DNA of 64,000 nucleotides. It comes from Ahaetulla prasina (Eukaryota > Chordata > Lepidosauria > Squamata > Colubridae). The stretch lies in contig NC_080546.1 of the NCBI RefSeq assembly GCF_028640845.1, positions 84,566,257 to 84,630,256 of the forward strand, in the 5' to 3' direction. Position numbers and translations under genes: made by a program. The notes beneath the pieces were generated by a model, which saw only the letters and a list, made by a program, of their open reading frames with translations, was not told the DNA's origin and made no database searches. Within the stretch, counting starts at the first letter, position 1; each line of letters begins with the position of its first letter. Of this stretch, positions 29,931 through 40,578 are shown in pieces.

Positions 29931-30375
29931 AGGCAATTAGGATGAATTGCCTAATCTGCAGAACCTTTTAAAAGCATTTTTTTTACAACCTCTTCAGCCA
30001 AAGAGCTTGTAGAAAACGTGCTTTTAAAGGGTAACTCTGCTGGGGTCACCAGAGGAGCCTTTTAAAAGCTTTTTTTTAAAACAACCTCTTCGGCTGAAGA
30101 CGTTGTAGAAAAAATGCTTTTAAAGGATTCTGACAATCCCAGCTGAGCCACCCGATCATCAGAGCCGAAGAAAAAGTGTTTTTAAAAGTAAAAAAAAAAA
30201 AACCCCTCTGATGATCAGGTGGCTCAGGCTGGGTGGGGGTGGGGGCGGTCAGGGATTTTTGCTACCGGTTCTCTGAAGCACCTGCCGCCATTGCTACCGG
30301 ATCAGATGATCCAGTCCGATCACCTCTGGTTCCAAGGGTGGTAACCGTCCCTAAATCCTCAGGTTAATCGGCTGA

Positions 30376-30974
30376 AATTGAGATTGAGAAGGCAACTGAA
30401 TGTAACATCAGTAGGAAAGCAGAGTGAACAAATCAATTCCTCAGATTCTCTGGACAAAGCATTTCTGCTTCCTGGTTTCCGAATATAATACTTACCCAAT
30501 TTGCTGCACAATTGTTTGACTTTCTAGGTAAAGGCATTTCTATCTGTGACAATGCATCTCTTTTATTTGCTTCTTTCATGAAAGAAAGAAAAAAAAAAGA
30601 AAACCCCAAAAGTCCATGGACTGTATTCGTAGTCTTGTCAGTTGTACCAGCAATTCATTGGAGATGTACCGGATTTATACAATTGCAACTTGCCGTAGCA
30701 TTCAGCTTATTTCTATCACTCTGACTTCTGTAGCTTCGCTGGGGGCCATCTGAAATATTTATCAAATTGAGAAGCCCAGCAGGGACAAGAGCTCCACAAG
30801 GCTCAGCTAAGGGGATGCTTGTTGTGCAATCATTTGCTCAGGAACACCTCGGAAAAGAGTTACTTATTTTGCTCAGTAGATATGTCAAAGCAGATTAAAG
30901 CTCAACTGTTAAAATACTGTGACAATATGATAGCTCCTAATATAATTAAAGTGGGGGTGAGGAGGAAACATTAA
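30376..30974. other. No recognised feature
   Basis: Sequence without a repeat I can name; short A/G run near 30590. Confidence 0.4.
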
Positions 30975-30975
30975 A

Positions 30976-31031
<56 letters not shown>

Positions 31032-31236
31032 AAAAGGAAGGAAGGAAAGAAAAGGAGGAGGAGGAGGAGGAGGAGGAGGAGGAGGAGGAGGAGGAGGAGG
31101 AGGAGGAGGAGGAAGAAGAAGAAGAAGAAGAAGAAGAAGAAGAAGAAGAAGAAGAAGAAGAAGAAGAAGGAAGGAAGGAAGGAAGGAAGGAAGGAAGGAA
31201 GGAAGGAAGGAAGGAAGGAAGGAAGAAAGAAAGAAA
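30975..31236. repeat. AAAG, GGA, GAA and GGAA microsatellites
   Basis: About fourteen AAAG, fourteen GGA, nineteen GAA and fourteen GGAA units in series on the purine strand. Confidence 0.95.
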
Positions 31237-31454
31237 GAATGCTGGATAACAAAAATTTTGCTCATTGAACACTTTTTGAGTTTCTTGTACAGATTTTCAA
31301 CTGCTAATCATGAAAATAGCTTATTGGGTACCATTTTATAGAATTCTTATGTTTCTACCCAATGGCAATGTACATCCTTCAGTACCTGTTGGCTATGCTT
31401 CACGCAGGAAAGAAACATATGAGAACATGGAACCGCTGTTGAAGCACGTCCTGT

Positions 31455-32148
31455 ATGATTGGAATATCTGGAATATCACTAAAAGATTCTAACGACAAAG
31501 AATGCAATGACGAAACAGTTAAAGCAAACGTCTTCAACGTATTCTTTGGCTCAGTTTCCATATTTTGTGTCCAGAAATATTTTACAAGAAGAGTTCTCCA
31601 TTCCTTTGAAAACAACAAAATACCTTATCCCACCAGACTTGAAATCCTGGGCTTAGAAAACTTGGAACTCCGTCGCCTTCGACAAGACCTAAGTTTAACT
31701 CACAGAATCATCTATTGTAATGGCCTTCCTGTTAAAGACTACTTCAGCTTTAATTGCAATAATATTAAAGCAACCAATAGATTTAAACTTAATGTCAACC
31801 GCTTTAATCTAGATTGCAGAAAATACGACTTCTGTAACAGAATCATCAGTGCTTGGAATACTTTACCTGACTCTGTGGTCTCTTCCCATAATCCTAAAAG
31901 CTTTAACCAAAAACTCTCTACTATTGACCTCACCCCATTCCTAAGAGGACCATAAGGGGCGTGCATAAGCGCACAAACGTGCCTACCGTTCCTGTCCTAT
32001 TGTTTTTCTTTTCTTCTTCCTATATATATATATGCTTATACCTCCTAATATTTACTCATATATATGTTTATATACTATATAATCTTTTTGTATGATACTT
32101 ACATATATTGTTGTGACAAAATAAATAAAATAAAAAAATAAAAATCTG
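31455..32148 (+). mobile_element. Jockey/CR1-like LINE, apparently internally deleted
   Basis: One open frame (31455-31955, 166 codons) joins NDETVKANVFNVFFGSVS, which resembles the region before the reverse transcriptase fingers in this class, to VQKYFTRRVLHSF and the normal C terminus ending VDLTPFLRGP-type (IDLTPFLRGP). The 3' UTR has a short TATA run and ends in AAATAAATAAAAT. The join removes the catalytic domain. Confidence 0.75.
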
Positions 32149-32252
32149 GAGAGATTTAAAGGTAGTGGTTCTGCTTCTTGGAATGCAGTCTGAATAAACC
32201 AATACTGTGGTTACACATCTTATTGGGACAGCTGTGCAAGACAATCAAATTA

Positions 32253-32528
32253 ACAGAATAACAGAGTTGGAAGGGACTTGAAAGGTCTTCTAGTCCAACT
32301 CCCGCTCAAGCGGGAGACTTGGCTGTCCAGTCTTTTCTTAAAAGTCTCCAGTTATGGAGCCACCCATAACTTTTGAAGGCAAGCTAATCCACTCATATTG
32401 TGCTCACTGTCAGGAAAATTCTCCTTAGTTCTAGGTTTCTTCTCTTCTTGGTTAGTTTCCATCCACTGCTTCTTGTCCTGCCTTCAGGTGCTTTGGAGAA
32501 TAGGTTGACCCCCTCTTCTTTGCGATAG
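32253..32528 (-). mobile_element. CR1 LINE 3' end
   Basis: AACAGAGTTGGAAGGGAC, TCTTCTAGTCCAACTCCC, CACTGTCAGGAAAATTCTCC and GAATAGGTTGACCCCCTC are the reverse complement of the CR1 3' coding end and UTR. Confidence 0.9.
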
Positions 32529-33158
32529 AAAAGTGAGTAGGTAAGAAATAGCTTGAAACTCTTTCATCATGACCCAACTGGTCCCAAAATTTGACCAGGT
32601 ATGGTTACCTTTTCATCACAGGAGTCTGTAGACTCTTGCCCAGGTGGGGCCTTCTCCCCCAACCACCAGCTTTGTATCTTTTGAGGCCCAACACAATCTA
32701 ATTAAATTCCATTCTATTTCTTGGCTTAACTCCCCAAGTCGAATGTGTCATTTTCGAAAAGCGGAGAGAAGATTTATTGACACACTCGCGTCCTATGTAA
32801 GCAATCCAGGAATGAGACCAGAAAAATAATGGATGCAGATTGAAATGAATCTTGCAGCTGACAAACATAATGGATGCAGAATTAAAATGAACTGTTGAGT
32901 AGCCAAGAGGGCTTATTTTAGACCTTGGAGTAGAAAGGAAAAAAAACAACAACAACCCTAAATATAAAGTTGAACATCTCATATCAATCTTTTCTCTCTT
33001 ATGTTCTTTGATCAATAGAGGGAGATGAACCAGACTATCATAGTTTAATATGTACCCAACCTTAAACTATTCTGGACTATGTCTGCTTTAGTGTTTATTT
33101 TTAAAATAAGAAAGTGCAGGAAAATGCATGCATATTAGAACCTGCCCAGAGGGAACAA
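32529..33158. other. No recognised feature
   Basis: About 630 bp with a repeated AATGGATGCAGATTGAAATG / AATGGATGCAGAATTAAAATG phrase 40 bp apart near 32830-32890. No gene. Confidence 0.4.
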
Positions 33159-33448
33159 AAGTGGGTTTCAGCAGGTTCTGACCAATTCTGGAGAACCGGT
33201 AGTAGAAATTTTGTGTAGTTCGGAGAACCGGTAGTAAAAATTCTGACTGGCCCCGCCCCCATCTATTTTCTGCCTTCCAAGTCCCAGCTGATCGGGAGGA
33301 AATGGGGATTTTGCAGTAACCTTCCCCTAGATTGGGGAGGGAATGGAGATTTTACAGTATCCTTCCTCTGGCATGCCCACCAAGTTATGCCACACCCACC
33401 AAGCCACACCCACAGAACCCGTAGTAAAAAAAATTGAAACCCACCACG
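33159..33448. mobile_element. MITE with GTGGGTTTCA ends
   Basis: AGTGGGTTTCA at the left is inverted as TGAAACCCACCAC at the right. The interior carries two GAGAACCGGTAGTA phrases and a doubled GGGGATTTTGCAGTA-like block, as at 1.54 kb. Confidence 0.65.
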
Positions 33449-33690
33449 GCCCCATACCTCTGTTATCTTCATGGGGACTTAAATGGTTTTCCACAGTGAT
33501 AAACCCCACTCTTTGGAAATTCCCACTCCTGCGATCCCTTATTTCTTCATATTTAGAAGGAAGGTCAAAACAATGTTATTCCAGCAGGAATTCTATCTTT
33601 AGTCTGTTTTGGTGCACATGGGTGATTTCATGTTAACTTTTGCCTGTTTCAACTTTATATATTGGGCTTTAACTCTGTATATCGGTTGTG

Positions 33691-34325
33691 TGTTGTGATT
33701 CCAGCCCCCGAGCCTCTCCTCATGGAGGAGGATGACTCTGAGAGTGATGGGGAGGAGCCAACAAGGCCTCCCTCTCCAGGACCCTCCTATCTCGCACCGC
33801 CCCAGGTTCCAGCTGCAGGCCAGGAGGAGGAGCTGAAAAGGCCTCCCTCTCCCGGACCCTCCTCCTCCCTGACAACGCCTCAGGTTCCAGCTGCGGAAGA
33901 TCAATCTTGGATTGACCCGAGGCAGCGACGAAAAGATAAGCATGTGCAGCAAAGGAAGAGGTGTGGATGGCCCAGAGATTGCTGAGTCACTGAGCCACAC
34001 CCCACAGGGGATAAAAGTGGGTGGAGTTGCCATCTGGCCCTTGTGACGGACAAAAAGCTACCAAGTGTGAACTGCAGATCGGTTGTTTGGGAGTTAAAAG
34101 GCCTGGATTGTGCAAAGGATTTTTCTGTGAGCTCTTGGCAACAAATTTTGGACATATGGGCTCCTGTCTCCGTAAGAGATAAGGAACTCGGAACTTGGCA
34201 GGCCTTTGCACTGTCACTGCCAAATCTGTCATCCACTACAGAAAGTCAGGTCTGTTGTAAATATAAAGAACTGTGGGACACGCGTCTCTGTGTCTTCTCT
34301 GTGAAGTGGGGAGGGGGACAGAACA
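33691..34325 (+). mobile_element. Solo LTR, family C
   Basis: 635 bp from TGTTGTGATT to GACAGAACA with an exact TTGTG duplication. TGAGTCA (33983-33989), CCACACCCC (33995-34003) and ATAAAA (34011-34016) form the promoter block. Confidence 0.92.
33692..33985 (+). pseudogene. Intact U3-embedded reading frame of LTR family C
   Basis: 97 codons are open from base 2 of the LTR to TGA: VVIPAPEPLL, the acidic MEEDDSESDGEE, two copies of a RPPSPGPS...PQVPAA repeat, then DQSWIDPRQRRKDK and a basic end. The repeat was expanded in units of three bases. Phase and end position relative to the TGAGTCA site agree with families A, B and D. Confidence 0.45.
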
Positions 34326-34532
34326 TTGTGCTGTTCACCACCAGAATTTTAATTTAGTGGGGCAGCATATAAATATGGTAAATAAAGAAGCAAGCATTCA
34401 TTGATTGATGGTGGATAACTTCATTTTCTCGTGAATATGCTCTCTACATGCAAATTTTCCCTGCTCCCTGTTTCTTTTCTGCAGATGTTTGCCAATGTAA
34501 TTTTTTAAAACAACAACTATGAGATCAAGTTT

Positions 34533-35593
34533 TTACTTATTTATTTATTTGTCAAACATATATAAGCTAACAGGTAAAAGTATAAACATAATTTGAATAC
34601 ATGAAAAGAGTAAGAGTAAAAAGGAATATTAGGACAGGGATGGTAGGCACGCTGGTGCTCTTATGCATGCCCTTTACAGACCTCTTAGGAATGGGGTGAG
34701 GTCAACAGTAGCCCGTCTAAGGTTAAAATTTTGGGGGCTCGGGGATGAAACCACAGAATCAGGTAGTGCATTCCAGGCATTGACCACTCGGTTACTGAAA
34801 TCATATTTTCTGCAATCGAATTTGGAGCGGTTTACCTTGAGTTTGTATCTATTATTTGCTCGTGTATTGTTGTGGTTGAAGCTAAAGTAGTCATTTTTTT
34901 AATTTTAATTTTAATTTTTTAACAAACACACACAAACAAACAATGCATTTTTTCTGAACAGAGTCCCAGATTTGTACAGCTTTTAGTTATCTTCCAACAC
35001 AATTTATATAATTGTGGAATAATTATGGAATATAATTGCCATAATATTCTTTCTCTCTAATTTTTATTTTATTTTCCTTATTTCTATTATATAACTAGTC
35101 TTACCATTCGCCTTAATCTCTAATCATTAATCTTTTTTTTTTCCTCCTCTCAATACTTCCTCCAAGTTAAAACCCGTTCGTTTCAAATCAATCATTTTTC
35201 TGATATTTAACCCTGACTCTAAATCATCCTATTCGGATATTATCCCATTACTCCCTTTTCACCTCAGAATATGTAATGGAATTTAGGGAAAATGCTTGAA
35301 CCTATATTCTGAAGCTGAAATAGTTATTGACAGGTAGGACATTGTGGCAGATAATTTTATGTGCTATGCTTAGGTCAGACTGAAGTTGGCGTAGTTCTAA
35401 GTTGTCTAAGCCCAAAATTTGGAGTCTGGTGGCATAAGACATTTTATTGCAGGTAGAGGAATGGAGGCTTTTCTTGTAAAATATCTCTGGATTCTCTTGA
35501 TTGTATTTATGTCTGATATGCAGTGTGGGTCTCAGACAGATGAGCTGTATTCGAGAATTGGTCTAGCAAATGTTTTGTAAGCTCTAGTTAGTA
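34533..35593 (-). mobile_element. Jockey/CR1-like LINE split by an L1-like insertion
   Basis: Minus-strand 3' UTR and C terminus at 34533-34897, then more of the coding region at 35312-35593 (ANTRAYKTFARPILEYSS-type sequence). An 18-bp segment starting GAAGCT is present on both sides of the insert with three differences. Confidence 0.8.
34898..35311 (-). mobile_element. L1-like insertion with poly-A tail
   Basis: Starts with a T-rich run (poly-A tail on the minus strand), is AT-rich and non-coding, and is flanked by an 18-bp imperfect duplication. Family not certain. Confidence 0.55.
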
Positions 35594-35764
35594 TAATATA
35601 ATATAATATAATAAATATAATAAATATAATATAATATAATATAATATAATATAATATAATATAATATAATATAATATAATATAATATAATATAATATAAT
35701 ATAATATAATATAATATAATATAATATAATATAATATAATATAATATAATATAATATAATATAA
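35594..35764. repeat. AATAT pentanucleotide microsatellite at a CR1 3' end
   Basis: About 33 ATAAT units directly adjoining the CR1 3' terminus, another CR1-seeded repeat. Confidence 0.95.
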
Positions 35765-36395
35765 CAACAGAGTTGGAAGGGACCTTGGAGGCCTTCTAGT
35801 CCAACCCCCTGCCCAGGCAGGAAACCCTACACCATCTCAGTCAGATGGTTATCCAACATTTTCTTAAAAATTTCCAGTGTTGGAGCATTCACAACTTCTG
35901 CAGGCAAGTCGTTCCACTTATTAATTGTTCTAACTGTCAGGAAATTTCTCCTTAGTTCTAAGTTGCTTCTTTCCTTGATCAGTTTCCACCCATTGCTTCT
36001 TGTTCTACCCTCAGGTGCTTTGGAGAACAGCCCGACTCCCTCTTCTTTGTGGCAACCCCTGAGATATTGGAACACTGCTATCATGTCTCCCCTAGTCCTT
36101 CTTTTTATTAAACTAGACATACCCAGTTCCTGCAACTGTTCTTCATATGTTTTAGCCTCCAGTCCCCTAATCATCTTTGTTGCTCTTCTCTGCACTCTTT
36201 CTAGAGTCTCAACATCTTTTTTACATCGTGGCGACCAAAACTGAATGCAGTATTCCAAGTGTGGCCTTACCAAGGCATTATAAAATGGTATTAACACTTC
36301 ACGTGATCTTGATTCTGTCCCTCTGTTTATGCAGCCCAGAACTGTGTTGGCTTTTTTAGCAGCTGCTGCACACTGCTGGCTCATATCTAAATGGT
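35765..36395 (-). mobile_element. CR1 LINE 3' part
   Basis: About 630 bp of CR1: the 3' UTR (AACAGAGTTGGAAGGGACC) at the left, then the C-terminal half of ORF2 on the minus strand. The best preserved CR1 in the window. Confidence 0.93.
35827..36384 (-). pseudogene. CR1 reverse transcriptase C terminus, open over 185 codons
   Basis: Reads QQCAAAAKKANTVLGCINRG, REVLIPFYNALVRPHLEYC, ERVQRRATKMIRGL, RTRGDMIAVFQYLRGCHKEE, GWKLIKERSNLELRRNFL, WNDLPAEVVNAPTLE. These are the thumb and C-terminal motifs of CR1 ORF2. There is no stop, so the insertion is young. Catalytic motifs and the endonuclease are lost by 5' truncation. Confidence 0.92.
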
Positions 36396-36402
36396 AGTTC
36401 GA

Positions 36403-36460
36403 TATTAGCAGAGAAGAAGCTACGCAAGATTAGGTTAATAACTATTAATGCCTTTTTGGC
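36403..36460 (-). mobile_element. Short jockey/CR1-like LINE fragment
   Basis: The reverse complement of TTTGCCAAAAAGGCATTAA and AACCTAATCTTGCGTAGC matches the 5' part of the copy at 54.57 kb. Confidence 0.55.
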
Positions 36461-37081
36461 AAAGTTGAGACATGCAGGACCACTGAAAGGATTATTAAGT
36501 GCTGGAACAAGGCTAATATGGGCCCCGCCTCCCCTCCATGCGTGGCAGAGACCCAAAGAACATTTCCACACAAATGAAGTGTGTGACATCCACATGGTGA
36601 AAATAAAGCTGTTTCACATTGCAAAAAGCGTTTGTCACCCCTTTTTGTTAATCTCATCACGTCTCCCATTTTTTGAGCTCCAGATTTTTGAGATGACTTT
36701 TCATCACCATTCCTAGACGACGGAAATGAAATGTAAAATATATTCATAAACAAAATGAAACTAAACTTGCAAACCTAAATGAAATAAGTAATGAAATTAA
36801 AATTCAACAAATCGCATAAATAACCGTACACTGTACTTCAGATGGTTACGTCAGACAAGGCTGGAAGGCGAGTTTTGCTATACACACAAAGTATAGAATA
36901 TGAAGTATATATCCAATATTGTTTTTCTTTTTTAAAATTTGGTTTTGTAATTTTTTTTAAAAAAAATCCCCTTCATGGACCCCCTTTGAGCTCCATGGGC
37001 CCTAGAAAAATGTACCAGTTGAACCAACCTCTCCTCAGGCCTGGGCACATGTAAAGCAACATGGAGCTCTTTCCTCAGTTT
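36461..37081. other. No recognised feature
   Basis: About 620 bp, possibly low copy, AT-rich toward the right. Confidence 0.4.
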
Positions 37082-37437
37082 TGCTGTGGTCCATCAGCAG
37101 CCTGCAGAGCTGGCAACAGAGTTGGACAGCGATGAGGCTGAGGTGAGGCCAGGGCCATCGCTAAGTGAGGTGCAGACTCCAGAGTCTCCAGATAAGGAGG
37201 CCAAACCATTGCTGGTCTGTTTTAAGCCTTATGGGAGGGGCCAATCATCTCTTGGTCCTACTCCTGAGTTGTCCTTTTTGGTTGAGCTGCTCTTGCCTTC
37301 TGGCAGCTCTTCTCATGCGTGCATCAGGAACAGGCTCCTCCTGTTCCTCTGCCTCACTACTATCAGACTCTGGAGGCTCTGGAGTCCACACCTCACTCCC
37401 CAATGGCCCTGGCCTCATCTCAGCCTCATCGCTGTCT
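37082..37437. mobile_element. Fold-back remnant of LTR family E
   Basis: 37082-37198 is the plus-strand start of the family-E LTR; 37205-37437 is the same LTR start on the minus strand. About 70 bp (37125-37192 and 37362-37436) are inverted copies of each other around a 170-bp centre. No target duplication. Confidence 0.75.
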
Positions 37438-37771
37438 TGTTATTCCATATCCTGTAAAGTCTTCATAGCAGGAAAAAGAAGGAGTTGGACTTCTACAGCT
37501 GCTGGAGGCTATACATTTCTATGTGAAGTATATTTAGGAGTGTAGCCCACATTGGCAACCACAGTACAAGCGTTATTTCATACGATTAAGAATAGAATTA
37601 GTTCTGACACGTTGCCATATGCTTATGTTTGCTGCCGCCATTCACTTACTTGTGTCGTCTGGGAGACTTTTTGGTGGCAACCGAAGCAGCCACAGTTTGG
37701 CATATTGAGGCATATTTTAAGTACGTTGCAGAAAGAAAGGTGTTTGTTGTGTGCCTCCAAATGATGCCTAT
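37438..37771. other. No recognised feature
   Basis: About 330 bp without assignable repeats. Confidence 0.4.
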
Positions 37772-38345
37772 TTTTTTTTAATTTATTTGTCACAACATTA
37801 TATACAGGAACATATATGGAAAGGAAGCAATAGGACAGGAACGGTAGGCACTTTTGTGCACTTATGCTTGCCCCTTAGGAATGGGGTGAGGTCAATGGTA
37901 GATAGTTTTTGGTTAAAGCTTTTAGCAGTTGGAGAGGAGACCACAGAGTCAGGTAGTGTATTCCAAGCATTAGCAACTCTGTTACTGAAGTCATATTTTC
38001 TGCAATCAAGATTGAAGCGGTTAACATTAAGTTTGAATCTATTGTTTGCTCTTGTATTATTGCGATTGAAGCTGAAGTAGTCTTTAACAGGAAGACTACC
38101 TTAGTCTTTAAACACAGGTCTTGTCGGAGTTGTCGGAGTTCTAAGTTCTCTAATCCCAGGATTTCAAGTCTGGTGGAATATGGTATTTTGTTGTTTACAG
38201 AGGAGCGGAGAACTCTTCTTGTAAAATATTTTTGGACTCGTTCAATTGTATTAATGTCAGAGGTGTGGTATGGGTTCCAGACAGATGACCTGTATTCAAG
38301 AATGGGTCTGGCAAATGTTTTGAATGCTATCTGTAGAGTAGCTTA
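37772..38345 (-). mobile_element. Jockey/CR1-like LINE, 3' part
   Basis: From the AAATAAATTAAAAAAAA tail, through the 3' UTR, to a C terminus with WNTLPDSVVSS and VNRFNLDCRKYDF on the minus strand. 5'-truncated with several breaks. Confidence 0.85.
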
Positions 38346-38794
38346 CAGTTATAGAATGGTATTTGTAGAGCAGCTTACAGTTTTCTTCCTCTTTTCCATT
38401 GTTTTTCTGGTGTTCTTTTCATCATTTTAACCTGCTGGAGATATGATTTTTTTTTTTGGTATGCTTTTAGCAAGGAAAAAAAAATCCACCTGAATACAGT
38501 TAGAGAGTCAACCCCGAAGCGAACCTGGCTGAGGCCATCTTTGAGGCTTCAGGATTGCCAAAAGGCAGAAGAAGGGACAGGGGGTGTGTGGAACTAGATA
38601 GCTGGGGTTTTCTAGTCAAAACAGAAAAGTTTTCCTGTGGGAACCAAGGTCATTACAACAGGTGGCTGGGGAGAGGAGGAGTGGAGTAACCAAGCAACCG
38701 GCCAGAATCTCTATTGGACAATGTGACTGATGACTTCGGGGAAGGGGGAACTTTCAATTTTTTCAATCTGTCATCTGCACCGCTATAGCTCTCT
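38346..38794. other. No recognised feature
   Basis: About 450 bp; a poly-T patch at 38448 and a poly-A patch at 38476. Nothing assigned. Confidence 0.4.
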
Positions 38795-39386
38795 GGTTAG
38801 GTTCTGCAACCTAACAAGACAGGCACAGACTTCAGAGGATAATTAGAAGTGCAGAAAAAACAATGGCTACCAACCTGCCTTCCATTGAGGACCTGTATAC
38901 TGCACGAATCAAAAAGAGGGCTGTGAAAATATTTACAGATCCCTCACATCCTGGACATAAACTGTTTGAACTCCTACCCTCAAAACGACACTATAGAGCA
39001 CTGCACACCAGAACAACTAGACATCAAGAACTGATTTTTCCCGAAGGCCATCACTCTGCTAAACAAATAATTCCCTCAACACTGTCAAACTATTTACTAA
39101 ATCTGCACTACTATTAATCTTCTCATCGTTCCCATCACCAATCTCTTTCCACTTATGACTGTATGACTGTAACTTTGTTGTTTGTATCCTTATGATTTAT
39201 ATTGATATTGATTGTTTCCTGATAGCTTATTTGTATCCTATGACTATCATTAAGTGTTGAACCTTATGATTCTTGATGAAGGTATCTTTTCTTTTATGTA
39301 CACTGAGAGCATATGCACCAAGACAAATGCCTTGTGTTTCCAATCACACTTGGCTAATAAAAAATTCTATTCTATTCTATTCTATT
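38795..39386 (+). mobile_element. Rex1/L2-like LINE 3' part with complete 3' end
   Basis: Coding C terminus followed by the 3' UTR with GATGAAGGTATCTTTTC, TGTACACTGAGAGCATATGC, CACTTGGCTAATAAAAAATT and a short ATTCT tail. This copy shows that the UTR at 3.6 and 25.4 kb belongs to this LINE. Confidence 0.9.
38863..39117 (+). pseudogene. Reverse transcriptase C terminus, Rex1/L2-like LINE
   Basis: 84 codons are open from an internal ATG: NLPSIEDLYTARIKKRAVKI, DPSHPGHKLFELLPSKRHYR and ALHTRTTRH. One change near the SFFP motif of the family shifts the last 30 residues. 5'-truncated. Confidence 0.85.
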
Positions 39387-39390
39387 TTTA

Positions 39391-39436
39391 ATTAGGTGAA
39401 AACCACAGGAACTTTCAGAGACGGTTTTCACTAATT
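39391..39436. repeat. Short hairpin-forming inverted repeat
   Basis: ATTAGGTGAAAACC and GGTTTTCACTAATT are near-perfect inverted copies 18 bp apart. Confidence 0.4.
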
Positions 39437-39454
39437 GTGCCAATATGGTGTTTC

Positions 39455-39618
39455 CAACAATCTGGGTCCTCATTTTAGCCACCTCAGAAAGATGAAAGGG
39501 TGAGTCAACCTTGAGCTTGGTGAGATTTGAACTGCCAAATTGCAGGCAGCCAGCGGTTAGCAAAAGTAGCCTGCAGTACTGCACTCTAACCATTGTGCCA
39601 CTGTAGCTCAAAATATAA
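39455..39618 (-). mobile_element. tRNA-derived SINE
   Basis: On the minus strand GTGGCACAATGGTTAGAG and CAGTTCAAATCTCACC are the A- and B-box regions, followed by CAAGGTTGACTCACCC and CTGAGGTGGCTAAAATG. The same family as 0.43 kb; the tail is absent. Confidence 0.82.
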
Positions 39619-39835
39619 CCCATCGAAAGCAACCTGCATGTACTCTCAAATTGGTGGGATGTTAACAACACTATATTGGCTTGCTTGCCAGCCTCTACAT
39701 TCAAGATCCTAGTTTGCTAAAGCTAGGATCTTTCCTAAAAGAAAGTCGGAATGATTGGAGCAAAACTAGGCTTTGCTACCGGCCAAAATGGATGAATATT
39801 ATACTTTGCAATAGCAGGGAAAATTGCATGTAACC

Positions 39836-40578
39836 CAGGGGTGAAATTAAAAAAATTCCCCTACCGGTTCTGTGGGCATGGCTTATTGAGGGGAGGTCAT
39901 GTGACTGGGTGGGCATGGCCAACTCAACATCATTCACATCGAGGGGCTTCTCAACAGCCCCTTCCCTTGCAGCCACTCCTTGTTGGGAATGGCAGGAAAA
40001 TGAGGAGGGGAATATTCCTGCCTACCATCCTTCCCTCAGTCTGTGCTCAGATTGAGGAATGGGTGACAAGCAGAAAAATCCCCTTCCCCATTTTCCTGCC
40101 TTTCACAAAAACGGCTCCATTCCAGTTGCTCCCTCCCGTCCCCCTCCTTCCTGGGGACTATGTTAAAAGAAACAGGCTGCAGCAGCTTGGTTCTGAATGG
40201 AGGGAGAAAAGTTAGCATCCTCTCTGCTGCATTTAACATTGAATTCTGTGGCAGAGAGGATGCTAACTTTTCTCCCTCCATTCAGAATGGAGCTGCTGCT
40301 CCCTTTATGGTTCCCACCTGGCCCCCTCTCTCCTGGGGACTACCTTAAAGGGACAGGCTGCAACAGCTCAGTTCTGAATGGAGGGAGAAAAGTTAGCATT
40401 CTCTCTGCTGCATTTGAATTCTGTGGAATATCGAGCAGCTGGAAGATGGGAGCGGCGACCGGCTGGGTGTGGGTGAGTGAGGCCAAGGGGGGGTAATTAC
40501 TACCAGTTCGGTGAACTGATGCCCATAATCCCTAGCGGTTCTCCCAAACCAGTCCAAATCAATAGGATTTCATCCCTG
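39836..40578. mobile_element. hAT non-autonomous element with long internal inverted repeat
   Basis: Ends CAGGGGTGAAATT and GGATTTCATCCCTG; target duplication ATGTAACC / ATGTAATC with one change. The interior holds two tandem copies of a block of about 180 bp (from 40151 and 40332) and, between them, an inverted copy. Confidence 0.85.
40191..40287. repeat. Perfect 37-bp inverted repeat with 23-base loop
   Basis: Bases 40191-40227 and 40251-40287 are exact reverse complements. Transcribed, this would give a 97-nt hairpin similar in size to a microRNA precursor. Part of a third copy, in direct orientation, lies at 40371-40410. Confidence 0.85.

Larger units (their letters stand above)
29139..30328. 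mobile_element. hAT non-autonomous element, 1.19 kb with nested L2
   Basis: Ends CAGGGGTGAAATG and CGATCACCTCTG; perfect 8-bp duplication GTTCCAAG (29131-29138 and 30329-30336). The interior has degenerate repeats of about 110 bp with GCTTTTAAAGG and ACAACCTCTTC. Without the L2 it is about 590 bp. Confidence 0.85.

Noticed and set aside
39372..39704. A 110-codon minus-strand frame
   Set aside because: Most of it is the tRNA-derived SINE at 39455-39618 read through in one frame.
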